Positions 16,412 through 25,438 of a DNA stretch of 64,000 nt are shown here, piece after piece; position 1 is the first letter of the stretch, and every line of letters begins with the position of its first letter. Location: assembly GCA_947499005.1 (NCBI GenBank), contig CANMML010000013.1:52746-116745 (forward strand), given 5' to 3'. A program made the position numbers and the translations under genes. The notes below the pieces were generated by a model that saw only the letters and a program-made list of their open reading frames with translations, had not been told where the DNA came from and did no database searches. Source of the stretch: an uncultured Aquimarina sp. (lineage in GTDB: Bacteria; Bacteroidota; Bacteroidia; Flavobacteriales; Flavobacteriaceae).

Positions 16412-18514
16412 ATGACTAAATATTCCCCCAAACTTTTATGTATTCTTTTTATACTATCGATAATTTCCTGTCAACAGAAAACACCCGAAAGCAAAAAGGA
16501 TATACTTATGCTATTTGATTTTGAACAAGCATTAGAAGACAACCAAATTATATCTCAGGATGGTTCTTATAAAATTAAAACAGAAGCATCTAATACTTAT
16601 TTAGAAGTTACAAGTGGTTCTACAATCAAAGAACCTGGGGTAAAAATCTTTAATTCTAAAACAAATCCATGGGATCTAAGCGGGTATCATCAAATAAAAG
16701 CTGATGTTAAAAATACTAGTGAAAATGCAATACAAGTAGAATTATTTGTTGGAAATGATCCTGATGGGCTGATACGCTGGTATTGTTCTGATTATGTTGA
16801 TTTGGCTCCAAACGAAAGTAAAACCATAAGTATAAATATGGCTTGGACACCTTGGGCTTTCGAACCCCAACTTGAAGTTTATGGGATGCGAGGAATTCCT
16901 GGCAAAATAAAGACAGACCAACAGAAAATAAATGAGTTCACGTTTAATGTTCGTTATGCCACAAAAGAAAACACATTTACGGTTGACAATATTAGAGCTG
17001 TAGGCAAACTAGAAATCAAGAACCCAGATGATTTTTTTCCTTTCATAGACAAATACGGACAATACAAACATAGAAATTGGGAAGGGAAAGCCCTTTCTGA
17101 CGCTGACTTGCAAAAAGCAAAAGAGCTTGAAGCCAAAGCACTTTCTAGTACAACTATTAAAAATCGTAGTATTTATGGAGGGTGGAAAAATGGTCCTCAA
17201 TTAAAAGCTACAGGTTTTTTTAGAACCGAAAAAATAGATAATCAATGGTGGATGGTCGACCCAGAAGGTTATATATTTTGGAGTAGTGGTGTCAACTGTG
17301 TTTCCTATAACTCATACAATACCGGTATTGACCATAGAGAACATTATTTTGAAAAGCTACCTGCTTCTGGTACTACTTTTTTTGGTATTAGTAATTGGGC
17401 TAGTCACGGGTTTTATAAAGGAAAAACTCCTTATAAAACATTTAATTTCTATGCACAGAATTTATTCAATAAATATGGCGAAACTTGGAAAGAAGATTTC
17501 CAAGACATCACTGTAAAACGTTTTAAAAACTGGGGACTGAACACTATTGGATTCGTATCACAACAGGAACTGATCAAAAAGCAACAAGTACCCTATACTG
17601 GATCAATATGGATTCGAAATACTCCTAAAATCGAAGGATCTAAAGGTTTCTGGGGTAAATTCCATGATGTTTTCGATCCTAAATTTAGAGCTGCTGTACA
17701 CCAATCTGTAGCCTATCAAAAACAAGGGACAAATGACCTTTGGTGTATCGGTTTCTTTGTTGATAATGAATTGTCATGGGGATTAAAAGGTTCCCTTGCA
17801 CTAGGTGCCTTAAGAAGCCCTGCTTCTCAAGTAGCTAAGCAAGAATTTCTAAACGATTTAAAAACAAAATACACTACTATAGAAAAACTGAATACCTCAT
17901 GGAATAGTCAATACGAAAATTGGGATGCTATTTTAAATAACACCACACCAACGGTAGATGCTTCCCACCCCGATGTATTGGATTTCTATGCTAAGATCGC
18001 TGATACTTATTTTAGAATTATAAATGAAGAATTAAAAGCTGTTGCCCCTAATAATAATTATTTGGGTTGCCGATTTGCTTGGGCTAATAATGATCTTGTA
18101 CTGACTGCCGCAAGTAAGTATATGGATATCATGAGCTTTAACAAATATGAATTTGGCATTGAAAATGTCAGCTTACCCGAAGGAGTAGATAAACCTATTC
18201 TGATAGGGGAATTCCATTTTGGAAGTACCGATCGCGGCGGACTACACGAAGGTGTTAGAGGAGCTAAAAACCAATCAGATCGAGGTGTTAAATATCAAAA
18301 CTATATTCAAAGTGGATTAAGAAATCCATTAGTAGTAGGAGCACATTGGTTTCAGTACCTAGATCAAGCAGCTACTGGACGTGGAGATGGTGAAAATTAC
18401 AATATTGGTTTGGTCGATGTATGCGATCGTCCTTTTTACCCATTAACCAATAAGATCAAAGAAACGAATACAAATTTGTATGAGTATCGGTATGAGAAAC
18501 TATATGGGGAATAG
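16412..18514 (+). CDS. GH50-like beta-agarase lipoprotein, paralogue of the preceding gene
   Basis: 700 residues from the ATG at 16412, chosen because it gives a compact lipoprotein signal (MTKYSPKLLCILFILSIISC, Cys20); an ATG at 16391 would add seven residues. Same layout as the upstream gene: N-terminal beta-sandwich, then GH-A barrel with GPQLKATGFFRTEKIDNQWW, presumed acid/base Glu453 in VDNELSWG and nucleophile Glu600 in ILIGEFHFG. Long shared stretches such as GAHWFQY, GRGDGENYN and KIKETNTNLYEYRY show a tandem duplication. The two copies differ in export: this one is lipid-anchored and the first is soluble, so they may act on polymer and on oligomers in different places. Confidence 0.72.
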   Translation: MTKYSPKLLCILFILSIISCQQKTPESKKDILMLFDFEQALEDNQIISQDGSYKIKTEASNTYLEVTSGSTIKEPGVKIFNSKTNPWDLSGYHQIKADVKNTSENAIQVELFVGNDPDGLIRWYCSDYVDLAPNESKTISINMAWTPWAFEPQLEVYGMRGIPGKIKTDQQKINEFTFNVRYATKENTFTVDNIRAVGKLEIKNPDDFFPFIDKYGQYKHRNWEGKALSDADLQKAKELEAKALSSTTIKNRSIYGGWKNGPQLKATGFFRTEKIDNQWWMVDPEGYIFWSSGVNCVSYNSYNTGIDHREHYFEKLPASGTTFFGISNWASHGFYKGKTPYKTFNFYAQNLFNKYGETWKEDFQDITVKRFKNWGLNTIGFVSQQELIKKQQVPYTGSIWIRNTPKIEGSKGFWGKFHDVFDPKFRAAVHQSVAYQKQGTNDLWCIGFFVDNELSWGLKGSLALGALRSPASQVAKQEFLNDLKTKYTTIEKLNTSWNSQYENWDAILNNTTPTVDASHPDVLDFYAKIADTYFRIINEELKAVAPNNNYLGCRFAWANNDLVLTAASKYMDIMSFNKYEFGIENVSLPEGVDKPILIGEFHFGSTDRGGLHEGVRGAKNQSDRGVKYQNYIQSGLRNPLVVGAHWFQYLDQAATGRGDGENYNIGLVDVCDRPFYPLTNKIKETNTNLYEYRYEKLYGE

Positions 18515-18557
18515 TTGTTTATAGTTTCTCTCATACTTCCTAGTTTTTAACTTCTAG

Positions 18558-19088
18558 TTAAAACAATTTTAATTGATCTTTAGAAAGAGCTCCTTCCAAT
18601 TGAAGGAGCTTTTCTTTTGCAAGCAATCCGCCTGCATATCCCGTTAAACTTCCATCACTACCGATTACTCGGTGGCAGGGTATCATTATACTAATAGCAT
18701 TAGCACCATTTGCAGAAGCGATCGCGCGTATCGCTAATGGATTATTTAGCTTTATTGAGAGCTCTTGATATGAAGATGTTTTTCCATAAGAAATCTCCTG
18801 TAATGCTTCCCAAACCGTCTTTTGAAAATCTGTACCTACCAATAGTAATGGAATGTCAAAACTTCTTCGCGATCCTTTAAAATATTCCTCTAATTGGTGC
18901 CGAGTATTATTAATTATTTCAGAATCTTTTTCGGTTACAAATGAAGCCTTCAAGTTTTTTTGAAGTCTTTGATCTACGGCATTTCTTTGCTTTCTAAACT
19001 TCCAATCACACAGACAAAGTTTACCTTCAAAAGCACCTAAAAGCAGCTCTCCGTATGGCGACTTGTATTCTGAAACTTCAATATGCAT
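18558..19088 (-). CDS. ogt: Methylated-DNA--[protein]-cysteine S-methyltransferase
   Basis: 176 residues, the usual length for Ogt/MGMT. The acceptor cysteine lies in IMIPCHRVIG, preceded by the helix-turn-helix segment FQKTVWEALQEISYGKTSSY and followed by GYAGGLLAKEKLLQLEG. It transfers O6-methyl groups from guanine to its own Cys. The gene is convergent with the second GH50-like gene and starts 10 bp after the SDR gene, with which it may be cotranscribed. Confidence 0.93.
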   Translation of the reverse strand: MHIEVSEYKSPYGELLLGAFEGKLCLCDWKFRKQRNAVDQRLQKNLKASFVTEKDSEIINNTRHQLEEYFKGSRRSFDIPLLLVGTDFQKTVWEALQEISYGKTSSYQELSIKLNNPLAIRAIASANGANAISIMIPCHRVIGSDGSLTGYAGGLLAKEKLLQLEGALSKDQLKLF

Positions 19089-19098
19089 ATTTCAACAA

Positions 19099-19818
19099 CT
19101 AAGGGTTAGTAGACCATAAAGCTGACCTTGTAACCATAGCTCTTCTAGGCAATTTTAAATTAGAAACTATTAGTGTTGCAAAATCCTCTGGTTGTAGTAC
19201 TTTTTCTGGATTTCCATCAGTAATTGCTAAATCTTTTGTTGTCATATCCGAAGCTATAGTACTTGGCGTAAGGGCACAGACACGAATATTATTTTTACGC
19301 ACTTCTTTCATCAAGGAATCTGAAAAACCTATGACTCCAAATTTTGATGCCGAATATGCAGAAATTGACGCATTCCCTGTTAAACCAGCAGTAGATGAAA
19401 CATTAAAGATATCTCCTTCATTCTTTTCAACTAAAATTGGTAATACTTCTTTTGTTACGTAATAACTACCAAGCAAATTCACTTTAATCATTGATTCCCA
19501 TTGATCCACTGGCATATCCATAACAGACCCTATAGCTGCAATCCCAGCATTGTTAACTAAAATATCAACCGTACCAAAATCAGCTATTATTTGATTAATT
19601 CCATGCTGCACTTCGCTATAATTAGAAACATCAAAAACTGCATAAGTTGCTGCCACTCCTAAATCTTTAAGCTCTAAAACTACTGCTTTTAACTTCTCTT
19701 CATTTCTTCCTGTAATTGCTACATCGATTCCTTCCTTAGCAAAAGCTAATGCTGTTGCTTTCCCCAATCCTCTAGAACCTCCCGTGATAATTGCTTTCTT
19801 CCCTTTTAATTCACTCAT
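19099..19818 (-). CDS. SDR-family oxidoreductase (FabG-like)
   Basis: 239 residues of the classical short-chain dehydrogenase/reductase family. The NAD(P)-binding motif is GGSRGLGKATALAF (about residues 13-26), followed by NNAG near 90, the active-site Ser in VSSTAG and Tyr-x-x-x-Lys in YSASKFG. It resembles 3-oxoacyl-ACP reductases used outside fatty-acid synthesis; the substrate cannot be told. It precedes ogt by 10 bp on the same strand. Confidence 0.88.
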   Translation of the reverse strand: MSELKGKKAIITGGSRGLGKATALAFAKEGIDVAITGRNEEKLKAVVLELKDLGVAATYAVFDVSNYSEVQHGINQIIADFGTVDILVNNAGIAAIGSVMDMPVDQWESMIKVNLLGSYYVTKEVLPILVEKNEGDIFNVSSTAGLTGNASISAYSASKFGVIGFSDSLMKEVRKNNIRVCALTPSTIASDMTTKDLAITDGNPEKVLQPEDFATLIVSNLKLPRRAMVTRSALWSTNP

Positions 19819-19893
19819 AATTTTCCCTAAAATAGTTTTATAAATAAAAATAGAAAAATCGACTTTAGTTACTCTTAAATAAATCTAAAAGTA

Positions 19894-19925
19894 AAAGCCT
19901 TTGAGAAATATTTCTCAAAGGCTTT
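19894..19925 (-). terminator. Terminator after surface protein A
   Basis: Perfect 16-base arms AAAGCCTTTGAGAAAT and ATTTCTCAAAGGCTTT lie 25 bp past the gene on the minus strand, followed by a T-rich stretch. Runs of A/T on both sides allow function in either direction. Confidence 0.75.
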
Positions 19926-19950
19926 ATAAAAAAAAATATTGTTAAGAATT

Positions 19951-21453
19951 CTATTTTCTATGCTCTTCTAAAGCCTTAACTCTAGTCAATAATTCTGAAA
20001 GCTGCTCCATAACTACTTTGTTATCTGTATTTTCTTTTTTCAAGCTCTCAATTTCTTTTTGTTGTTGTATCGTATAAAGTGTTAGCTCTTCAATCTTCTG
20101 TAACAACTTAGCATCCATTTGTCCTAAGAAGAAACCATCCTTTTCAACTTCTCTTGCACTTGGTACATTTTCCAAATGTCCTTTTTCTGAAATATGATTT
20201 TCAACATCTTTAAGAGTTGGAAGTTTATAATCATTTTCAAATACAAAATCTGGCCAGTTATTATGTTCTGCAACCTTAACTTCTGTTGCTGCTATTTTAC
20301 CTAACACACCTAGTTCAAATCCTTTGGTATCTGAAGTTCCTATCCCTACTTTACCATCGCTATTTACATACATATGCTTAGAGCTAGGACTACCATTTCC
20401 TGAAAATCTTAATCCTCCAGATGTAGTATGTACAATTGCTGCATTAGTATGCCCTCCTCTATGAAAAGATAACACCACTTCTCCTGCATCTCCATTTTGC
20501 AATTCTAAATTATGATTTCCTGGTTTCCAATATGAATCTGTTGGTATTCCAATATTTCCTTCTATTGATGCCGTCCCACTTTTAACATGTAATCTCTCTT
20601 GCGGGCTTGTTGTACCTATGCCAACATTACCACTATCCGAAATAAACATTTTCGTATCACTAGAACCTATACCATTTGCCCTAAACTCTATTCCATTAGT
20701 ACCAGAATCATATCTAATGTTAGCACCGTTTGGACTTACAGAATTTTTAAAAGTTAAGCCTACATCTGCACCTGTTGATTCCAAGGTCATCACATCATGA
20801 TCTGATGTTTTAACATGTAATTGTGTATTTGGATTAGTAGTACCTATACCTACATTACCATCAGCTTTAACCAATAACCTATTTCCTCCAGAACCAACTT
20901 GAAAAACACCATCTGTCCTCATAGTTCCTGAATCATGATAAAAACTTTTCCCTCCGTAAGTACGTATCCAAGTATTATCCGCCATTCGGAATCCACCGCC
21001 ATAATCTTGAAATAACAGCCCCCTCTTACCTGTTACTCTTAACCAGCCATCTATATAAGTTTCTCCGTTTACATTTAATTTTCCTTTAGGAGTTGTTGTT
21101 CCAATACCAACATTGCTCCCCTCAAAAATAAAACTCCCCTCACTGTTAACAGTATTTAAAACCTTAAAGTTTATATTGTTGTGAGATTGAATATGCATAT
21201 CACCTGCATTACCATTACCTAAATTTTCAAAACCAGAGCGAACGAGTAGGGAGCCTTTTCCATCGGCAGATCCGTTTAATTGAATATTTGCTCCATAAGA
21301 CGGAGGAAAACCTGGCACATTACCCGCTTTCAAATACAAAGTACCATCACTATTTGTATTTTCTAGAGTTACATCTTGACCTGATGTAGAGACTTGAGCG
21401 TTTATGCTGGCTGCTAAAATCCCGAACGTAATAAATAATGGAAGTTTTGTCAT
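19951..21453 (-). CDS. VGIGTT-repeat surface protein A (tail-fibre-like)
   Basis: 500 residues with a signal peptide (MTKLPLFITFGILAASINAQ). The body contains repeated N-V-G-I-G-T-T-x-P segments followed by K-L-x-V, as in phage tail-fibre and Bacteroidota TMF-type proteins. The C-terminus has the conserved block LPTLKDVENHISEKGHLENV, then GFFLGQMDAKLLQKIEELTLY and a coiled coil. Products of this sort are probably exposed fibres or adhesins that trimerise through the coiled coil. It is one of three paralogues here, and it is preceded by a broken proB copy. Confidence 0.8.
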   Translation of the reverse strand: MTKLPLFITFGILAASINAQVSTSGQDVTLENTNSDGTLYLKAGNVPGFPPSYGANIQLNGSADGKGSLLVRSGFENLGNGNAGDMHIQSHNNINFKVLNTVNSEGSFIFEGSNVGIGTTTPKGKLNVNGETYIDGWLRVTGKRGLLFQDYGGGFRMADNTWIRTYGGKSFYHDSGTMRTDGVFQVGSGGNRLLVKADGNVGIGTTNPNTQLHVKTSDHDVMTLESTGADVGLTFKNSVSPNGANIRYDSGTNGIEFRANGIGSSDTKMFISDSGNVGIGTTSPQERLHVKSGTASIEGNIGIPTDSYWKPGNHNLELQNGDAGEVVLSFHRGGHTNAAIVHTTSGGLRFSGNGSPSSKHMYVNSDGKVGIGTSDTKGFELGVLGKIAATEVKVAEHNNWPDFVFENDYKLPTLKDVENHISEKGHLENVPSAREVEKDGFFLGQMDAKLLQKIEELTLYTIQQQKEIESLKKENTDNKVVMEQLSELLTRVKALEEHRK

Positions 21454-21494
21454 ATCAACTTTGTTAAATAAATCTTACTATACTTCGAAAGTAA

Positions 21495-21980
21495 TAAAAA
21501 ATCATCTACTAACCCATTAACTATCCATAATTCTATATTATTCTTCTGTAAAATCTCCGCCGCTTGAATTTTCGAAGTCATCCCCCCCTGTCCCATGAGA
21601 AGACTTAACATCAGACACTTCCATCTTTAATTCTTCTAAATCCGTTACTTCTCGAATCGTTTCTGGAATTCCTTTTTTCATTGATTCTTATGTCTAAATA
21701 CCATAAGTATTCGTAGCAATTACACATAAATCTACTTGAAGTAACGAAGCTGTAAGCGCGGCAAGTTTATCGTTATCCCCAAACTTAATCTCATCAGTAG
21801 CAACGGTATCATTTTCATTGATAATTGGAATGTACCCATTATCTAATAACACCGTAATGGTGTTTGATATATTTTGTTGCGTATCTTCATTGTCAAAATC
21901 GCATATGACAATAGGCATTGTGAAGTAAGTAACCCTTCTTTCGAAAAAACTTCATGAAACAAACGCATCAAGTAAAAAGA
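21495..21980 (-). pseudogene. Truncated, frameshifted second copy of proB
   Basis: This stretch is nearly identical to the C-terminal 60% or so of the intact proB (25435-26211). It contains the codons for NENDTVATDEIKFGDNDKLA and LLDNGYIPII and the same downstream bases (TAGTTAATGGGTTAG on the minus strand). Homology begins abruptly near 21980; the N-terminal kinase part with LLLKVGSNTL and VSSGAVAA is absent. A run of C near 21581-21590 and the altered MPIVICDFDNED region show frameshifts and base changes. It cannot make an active glutamate kinase. Confidence 0.85.
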
Positions 21981-22031
21981 ATCACATGACACTTCATTTA
22001 CAGATTGCATTATATATTTCAAATCTCAATC

Positions 22032-22072
22032 AAAAAAAGAAAGGCTAATCAATTAATAATTGATCAGCCTTT
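22032..22072 (-). terminator. Terminator after surface protein B
   Basis: Arms AAAGGCTAATCAAT and ATTGATCAGCCTTT (one mismatch) are followed on the minus strand by seven T (22032-22038). It lies 31 bp past the stop of surface protein B. Confidence 0.8.
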
Positions 22073-22102
22073 TCTAAAAGATCGTATCTCTTTTTAAAGC
22101 AA

Positions 22103-23329
22103 CTATTTCTTTAAATTCAAAATCAAAGATTTTAATTCATTAAGTTGCGTTTCCATCTTTTCTATTTTCTTCTCTTGCTGTATCGTATAAAGTGTTAACT
22201 CTTCAATCTTCTGTAACAACTTCGCATCCATTTGCCCTAAGAAGAAACCATCTTTTTCAACTTCTTTTGCACTTGGAATATCTTTTAAGTGCCCGTTTTC
22301 TGAAATATGGCTTTCTACTTCTTTTAGTGTAGGTAAATTGTAGTTATTCTCGAACACGAAATCTGACCACCCACTAGCTTGTACTTTAATTTCTCTTGCT
22401 CCAATAGATCCTTCTACTGCTAACTTATGAATTCCAGTAGTAGTTGTTCCTATACCTAAACTCCCCCCATGAGTTAATCGCATACTTTCATACATAGGAC
22501 CACTTCCATCAGTACCTTTTGTAAAAAAAGCTAACCCTACAAAATCTGCATCAGTTCTTTCTCTAGTTGCCACTATAGAGGCTCTTCTTCTATTTACATC
22601 ACCAGTCCTTGACGTCCAAGTAATTCCCCCAAAATATTTACCATTACCTGGATCATTTGAAGATAAAGTGATATGATCTTGAGCCTGTGCTTCAGCATTA
22701 GAATTAAAAGCATTTGAGTTGAAAACTTCTAATTTCTGAGAAGGACTGGTTGTACCTATGCCAACATTACCTCCTAGATCATTCAAAAACAAATTACCAG
22801 TTGTCCCACTTATTCTTGACCTAATAAAAAGGTTACCATCCACAGAGAAATTTTCTAAAACTATATGATTATTAGAATTATTTGATTGACGAATTTTGAA
22901 TTTCTCCCCTAGTCTTATGCCATCTCCTGTACCTAAATTATCTATATGTAAGGATGACTGAGGGTTTTCTGTACCTATACCAAATTTTGTGTTAGAGATA
23001 GCACCAAACTGTGTTTCAACAAAAGAGAAATCACCGCCACCAACAGCATTTTCTATTTTTGCTTTATAATTACCATAAGAAAAAAAAGATATGTCACCAC
23101 GGCCACTAGTGTTCCCATAATCAAAACCTGACTTAAAAGAAATAGCCCCACCTGCAGGAACACCATCAAGCACAATACTTGAAACATTACCACTATTTAC
23201 TCCTTTTCCACTTGACAATGACCAATTTGAATTGTAACTACCTGTAGCCTCTGAAGAAGCTGCGGCTTGACTAAACATAATATGATTACTTATCATCAGA
23301 ATTGGAAGTACAAAAAATATTTTCTTCAT
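22103..23329 (-). CDS. VGIGTT-repeat surface protein B (tail-fibre-like)
   Basis: 408 residues from the ATG at 23329, which gives a proper signal peptide (MKKIFFVLPILMISNHIMFS); a reading seven codons longer is possible. It carries FGIGTENPQSSLHI, VGIGTTSPSQKLEV and LGIGTTTTGIHKLAV repeats and the conserved C-terminal block NLPTLKEVESHISENGHLKD, GFFLGQMDAKLLQKIEELTL and a terminal coiled coil. The C-terminal 120 residues are almost identical to surface protein C, while the N-terminal part differs, suggesting module exchange. Function is likely structural at the cell surface. Confidence 0.8.
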   Translation of the reverse strand: MKKIFFVLPILMISNHIMFSQAAASSEATGSYNSNWSLSSGKGVNSGNVSSIVLDGVPAGGAISFKSGFDYGNTSGRGDISFFSYGNYKAKIENAVGGGDFSFVETQFGAISNTKFGIGTENPQSSLHIDNLGTGDGIRLGEKFKIRQSNNSNNHIVLENFSVDGNLFIRSRISGTTGNLFLNDLGGNVGIGTTSPSQKLEVFNSNAFNSNAEAQAQDHITLSSNDPGNGKYFGGITWTSRTGDVNRRRASIVATRERTDADFVGLAFFTKGTDGSGPMYESMRLTHGGSLGIGTTTTGIHKLAVEGSIGAREIKVQASGWSDFVFENNYNLPTLKEVESHISENGHLKDIPSAKEVEKDGFFLGQMDAKLLQKIEELTLYTIQQEKKIEKMETQLNELKSLILNLKK

Positions 23330-23350
23330 AATATCTCGGTAATTAAACAA

Positions 23351-23450
23351 ATTTATTTCGGGCTAAAATAACAAAAAAAACAACATCTAACCCATTAACT
23401 AAATATAATTTTATCTCATCTTACTCATAGCTCTATATCTGTTTGTTATC
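23351..23450 (-). other. Short proB 3'-end remnant upstream of surface protein B
   Basis: On the minus strand the bases TTAGTTAATGGGTTAG near 23385-23400, then a T-rich stretch and TTGTTA, correspond to the end of intact proB (25480-25515) and of the broken copy (21490-21525). It extends perhaps 60 bp, without any usable reading frame. The rest of the gap up to the intron shows nothing else. Confidence 0.6.
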
Positions 23451-23958
23451 AATCGAGCAGGAAGCAAAGATAGAATTAAGTTCTAACTTTGCTGTCCTCT
23501 CACACCACCCAGCATACGCCTTACATACTGGGCGGTTTCATTGATTTTGAACAGTAAAACGCATACATTTCGAATATACCTATGGAAGTGAACCATTCAT
23601 TGTTCATTCCCTCATGTGCTTGTGGCGTGCAGGATTTATGATACCAGCTATAACCTCTGCTGACTTCTTGCTACCTCTCAATAACAAAATCTCCCTCGGT
23701 AAACTATTTCCTCTCCCTGTTAATACGCATGATTTACTACCCGTTGTTACGCTTGACTTTTGGAATTCTTGATCTATTGCTCAATCATCCTAACGGTAAG
23801 CCTTCTATCATGTTTCTGTTCGTCATATCAACAGTTTGCCTTGCACTTCCTTCAGATTCAATCTCACGGTGAACACCCTTGCGATCAGCTAACGATTCCC
23901 TGTCAAGTAGGCTCGCTCGGGACTTAAACCCTATCAGTAAATAGTATGCATGGCACAC
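23451..23958 (-). mobile_element. Group II intron remnant without its reverse transcriptase
   Basis: Read on the minus strand it starts GTGTGCCATG (consensus GUGYG) and continues with domain I-like sequence (GATCGCAAGGGTGTTCACCG, ATCTGAAGGAAGTGCAAGGC, GACGAACAGAAACATGATAG, GAGGTAGCAAGAAGTCAGCA). About 90 bases later comes a domain V hairpin (ACCGCCCAG pairing with CTGGGTGGT), then GTGAGAGGAC and a terminal hairpin ending CTGCTCGATT. The roughly 2-kb maturase frame that normally separates these parts is missing. The element sits exactly after the T-run of the terminator of surface protein C. Confidence 0.82.
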
Positions 23959-23992
23959 AAAAAAAGGCGAATCAAATTATTTGATCCGCCTT
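23957..23992 (-). terminator. Terminator after surface protein C
   Basis: Arms AAGGCGAATCAAAT and ATTTGATCCGCCTT (one mismatch) are followed on the minus strand by seven T. The group II intron begins immediately after the T-run. Confidence 0.8.
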
Positions 23993-24025
23993 CTAAAAAT
24001 ACCATATATCACTTTCTCTAAGCAA

Positions 24026-25438
24026 CTATTTCTTTAAATTCAAAATCAAAGATTTTAGCTCATTAAGCTGTGTTTCCATACCTTTAAATGAATCTAGCTT
24101 CTCTTCAAGCTTTTCTATTTTCTTTTCTTGTTGAATCGTATAAAGCGTTAATTCTTCGATCTTCTGTAGCAACTTAGCGTCCATTTGCCCTAAGAAGAAA
24201 CCGTCTTTTTCAACTTCTTTTGCACTTGGAATATCTTTTAAGTGCCCGTTTTCTGATATATGATTTTCTACTTCTTTTAGTGTAGGTAAATTGTAGTTAT
24301 TTTCGAATACAAAATCTGACCAACCTGTTGCTTGTACTTTTATTTCTCTTGCCCCAATAGACCCTTCTACAGCTAACTTATGAATTCCAGTAGTAGTTGT
24401 TCCTATACCTACTTTACCATCTGCTTCTTTTACTGAAAAAACACTATTATTATTTCTATCATAGATATTAAATCCTGGTATAGAACTAATCCCATTACTA
24501 TTATCGTCCATCTTAAAAATAAACCCTCCAGATGCACTAAATTTCAAATCATCTCTTGCTTCGGTTCCTTCTAAAATACCATCTGTCATTTTTATTGATC
24601 CTAACCAGCCCCCACTTGTTTTTGATTGAACTTTAATTCCTAAATCACTTTTTACTTCCAATCCTGCGGTAGGAGATGGAGTTCCTATACCAACATTACC
24701 AGAATCTCTTTTAATAACCATTGCTAATTTAGACTCTTTATTTTCACCATCACCTTGTGTTCTAAAATATAGCGATCTTTCATCACTATGCGCATTAATT
24801 GTCCAATCATTGGCATTTTTACCATCTAATGTAAAACCTGCCCAATTATTATCTCCTACTATAACCCTAGACCCATTAACACGTAATTTATTTCCTTTGG
24901 TATCTGAAGTTCCTATTCCTATATTACCTTCTTTTCTTATTACTAGATCCAGTTCATTTCTCCCTCCTGTTCGAATTGCGATTCCTCCATTAGCATTTGT
25001 AGAATTAATATAAGAAAGATTATCTCTAGTGAAATTCAAATTGCTCCCATTAAGTTCTGATGAAATCGTACCATTTAATGGTGTTTTGAATCTTGCTGCT
25101 GATATGTTCCCTCTTACATCTAATTTATGCTGTGGACTTGAAGTACCTATACCAACATTTCCCGTAACATAAAAATTAGAAGAAAGTCCTCCAAATCGCC
25201 CTACATAAACATGTTTGGCTGTATCCCAATTTAAAAAAAGGTCTCCATTACTATTGCTTTGGTAATCTTTACCATTTACATGCCTTACAACTAAATTTTT
25301 ACCAATATTGTTACCAACATAGACGTGTTCTGGAATAATTATAGACTGTCCTGAATTAGAAACTATTGGACTCCAATCTTGCGCAAATAATGTAAACGAA
25401 CTACATAATAAAATAAATCCTATCAAAATTCTTCTCAT
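24026..25438 (-). CDS. VGIGTT-repeat surface protein C (tail-fibre-like)
   Basis: 470 residues with a signal peptide (MRRILIGFILLCSSFTLFAQ). Repeats include VGIGTSSPQHKLDV, IGIGTSDTKGNKLRV, VGIGTPSPTAGLEV and VGIGTTTTGIHKLAV. The C-terminal block NLPTLKEVENHISENGHLKD, GFFLGQMDAKLLQKIEELTL and the final coiled coil (EEKLDSFKGMETQLNELKS) are shared with proteins A and B. Its start codon overlaps the proB stop by 4 nt, so it would be translated coupled to a proline-synthesis gene, an odd partner for a fibre protein. It looks like the parental arrangement from which the other two units derive. Confidence 0.8.
   Translation of the reverse strand: MRRILIGFILLCSSFTLFAQDWSPIVSNSGQSIIIPEHVYVGNNIGKNLVVRHVNGKDYQSNSNGDLFLNWDTAKHVYVGRFGGLSSNFYVTGNVGIGTSSPQHKLDVRGNISAARFKTPLNGTISSELNGSNLNFTRDNLSYINSTNANGGIAIRTGGRNELDLVIRKEGNIGIGTSDTKGNKLRVNGSRVIVGDNNWAGFTLDGKNANDWTINAHSDERSLYFRTQGDGENKESKLAMVIKRDSGNVGIGTPSPTAGLEVKSDLGIKVQSKTSGGWLGSIKMTDGILEGTEARDDLKFSASGGFIFKMDDNSNGISSIPGFNIYDRNNNSVFSVKEADGKVGIGTTTTGIHKLAVEGSIGAREIKVQATGWSDFVFENNYNLPTLKEVENHISENGHLKDIPSAKEVEKDGFFLGQMDAKLLQKIEELTLYTIQQEKKIEKLEEKLDSFKGMETQLNELKSLILNLKK

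Noticed and set aside
1..18514. Classical polysaccharide utilisation locus with SusC/SusD
   Set aside because: No TonB-dependent transporter or SusD-like gene is present within the window; only enzymes, an MFS transporter and a regulator are seen.
21694..21918. Separate short gene encoding a 74-residue protein
   Set aside because: It is the middle of the proB duplicate and begins at an altered internal codon, so it is part of the pseudogene.
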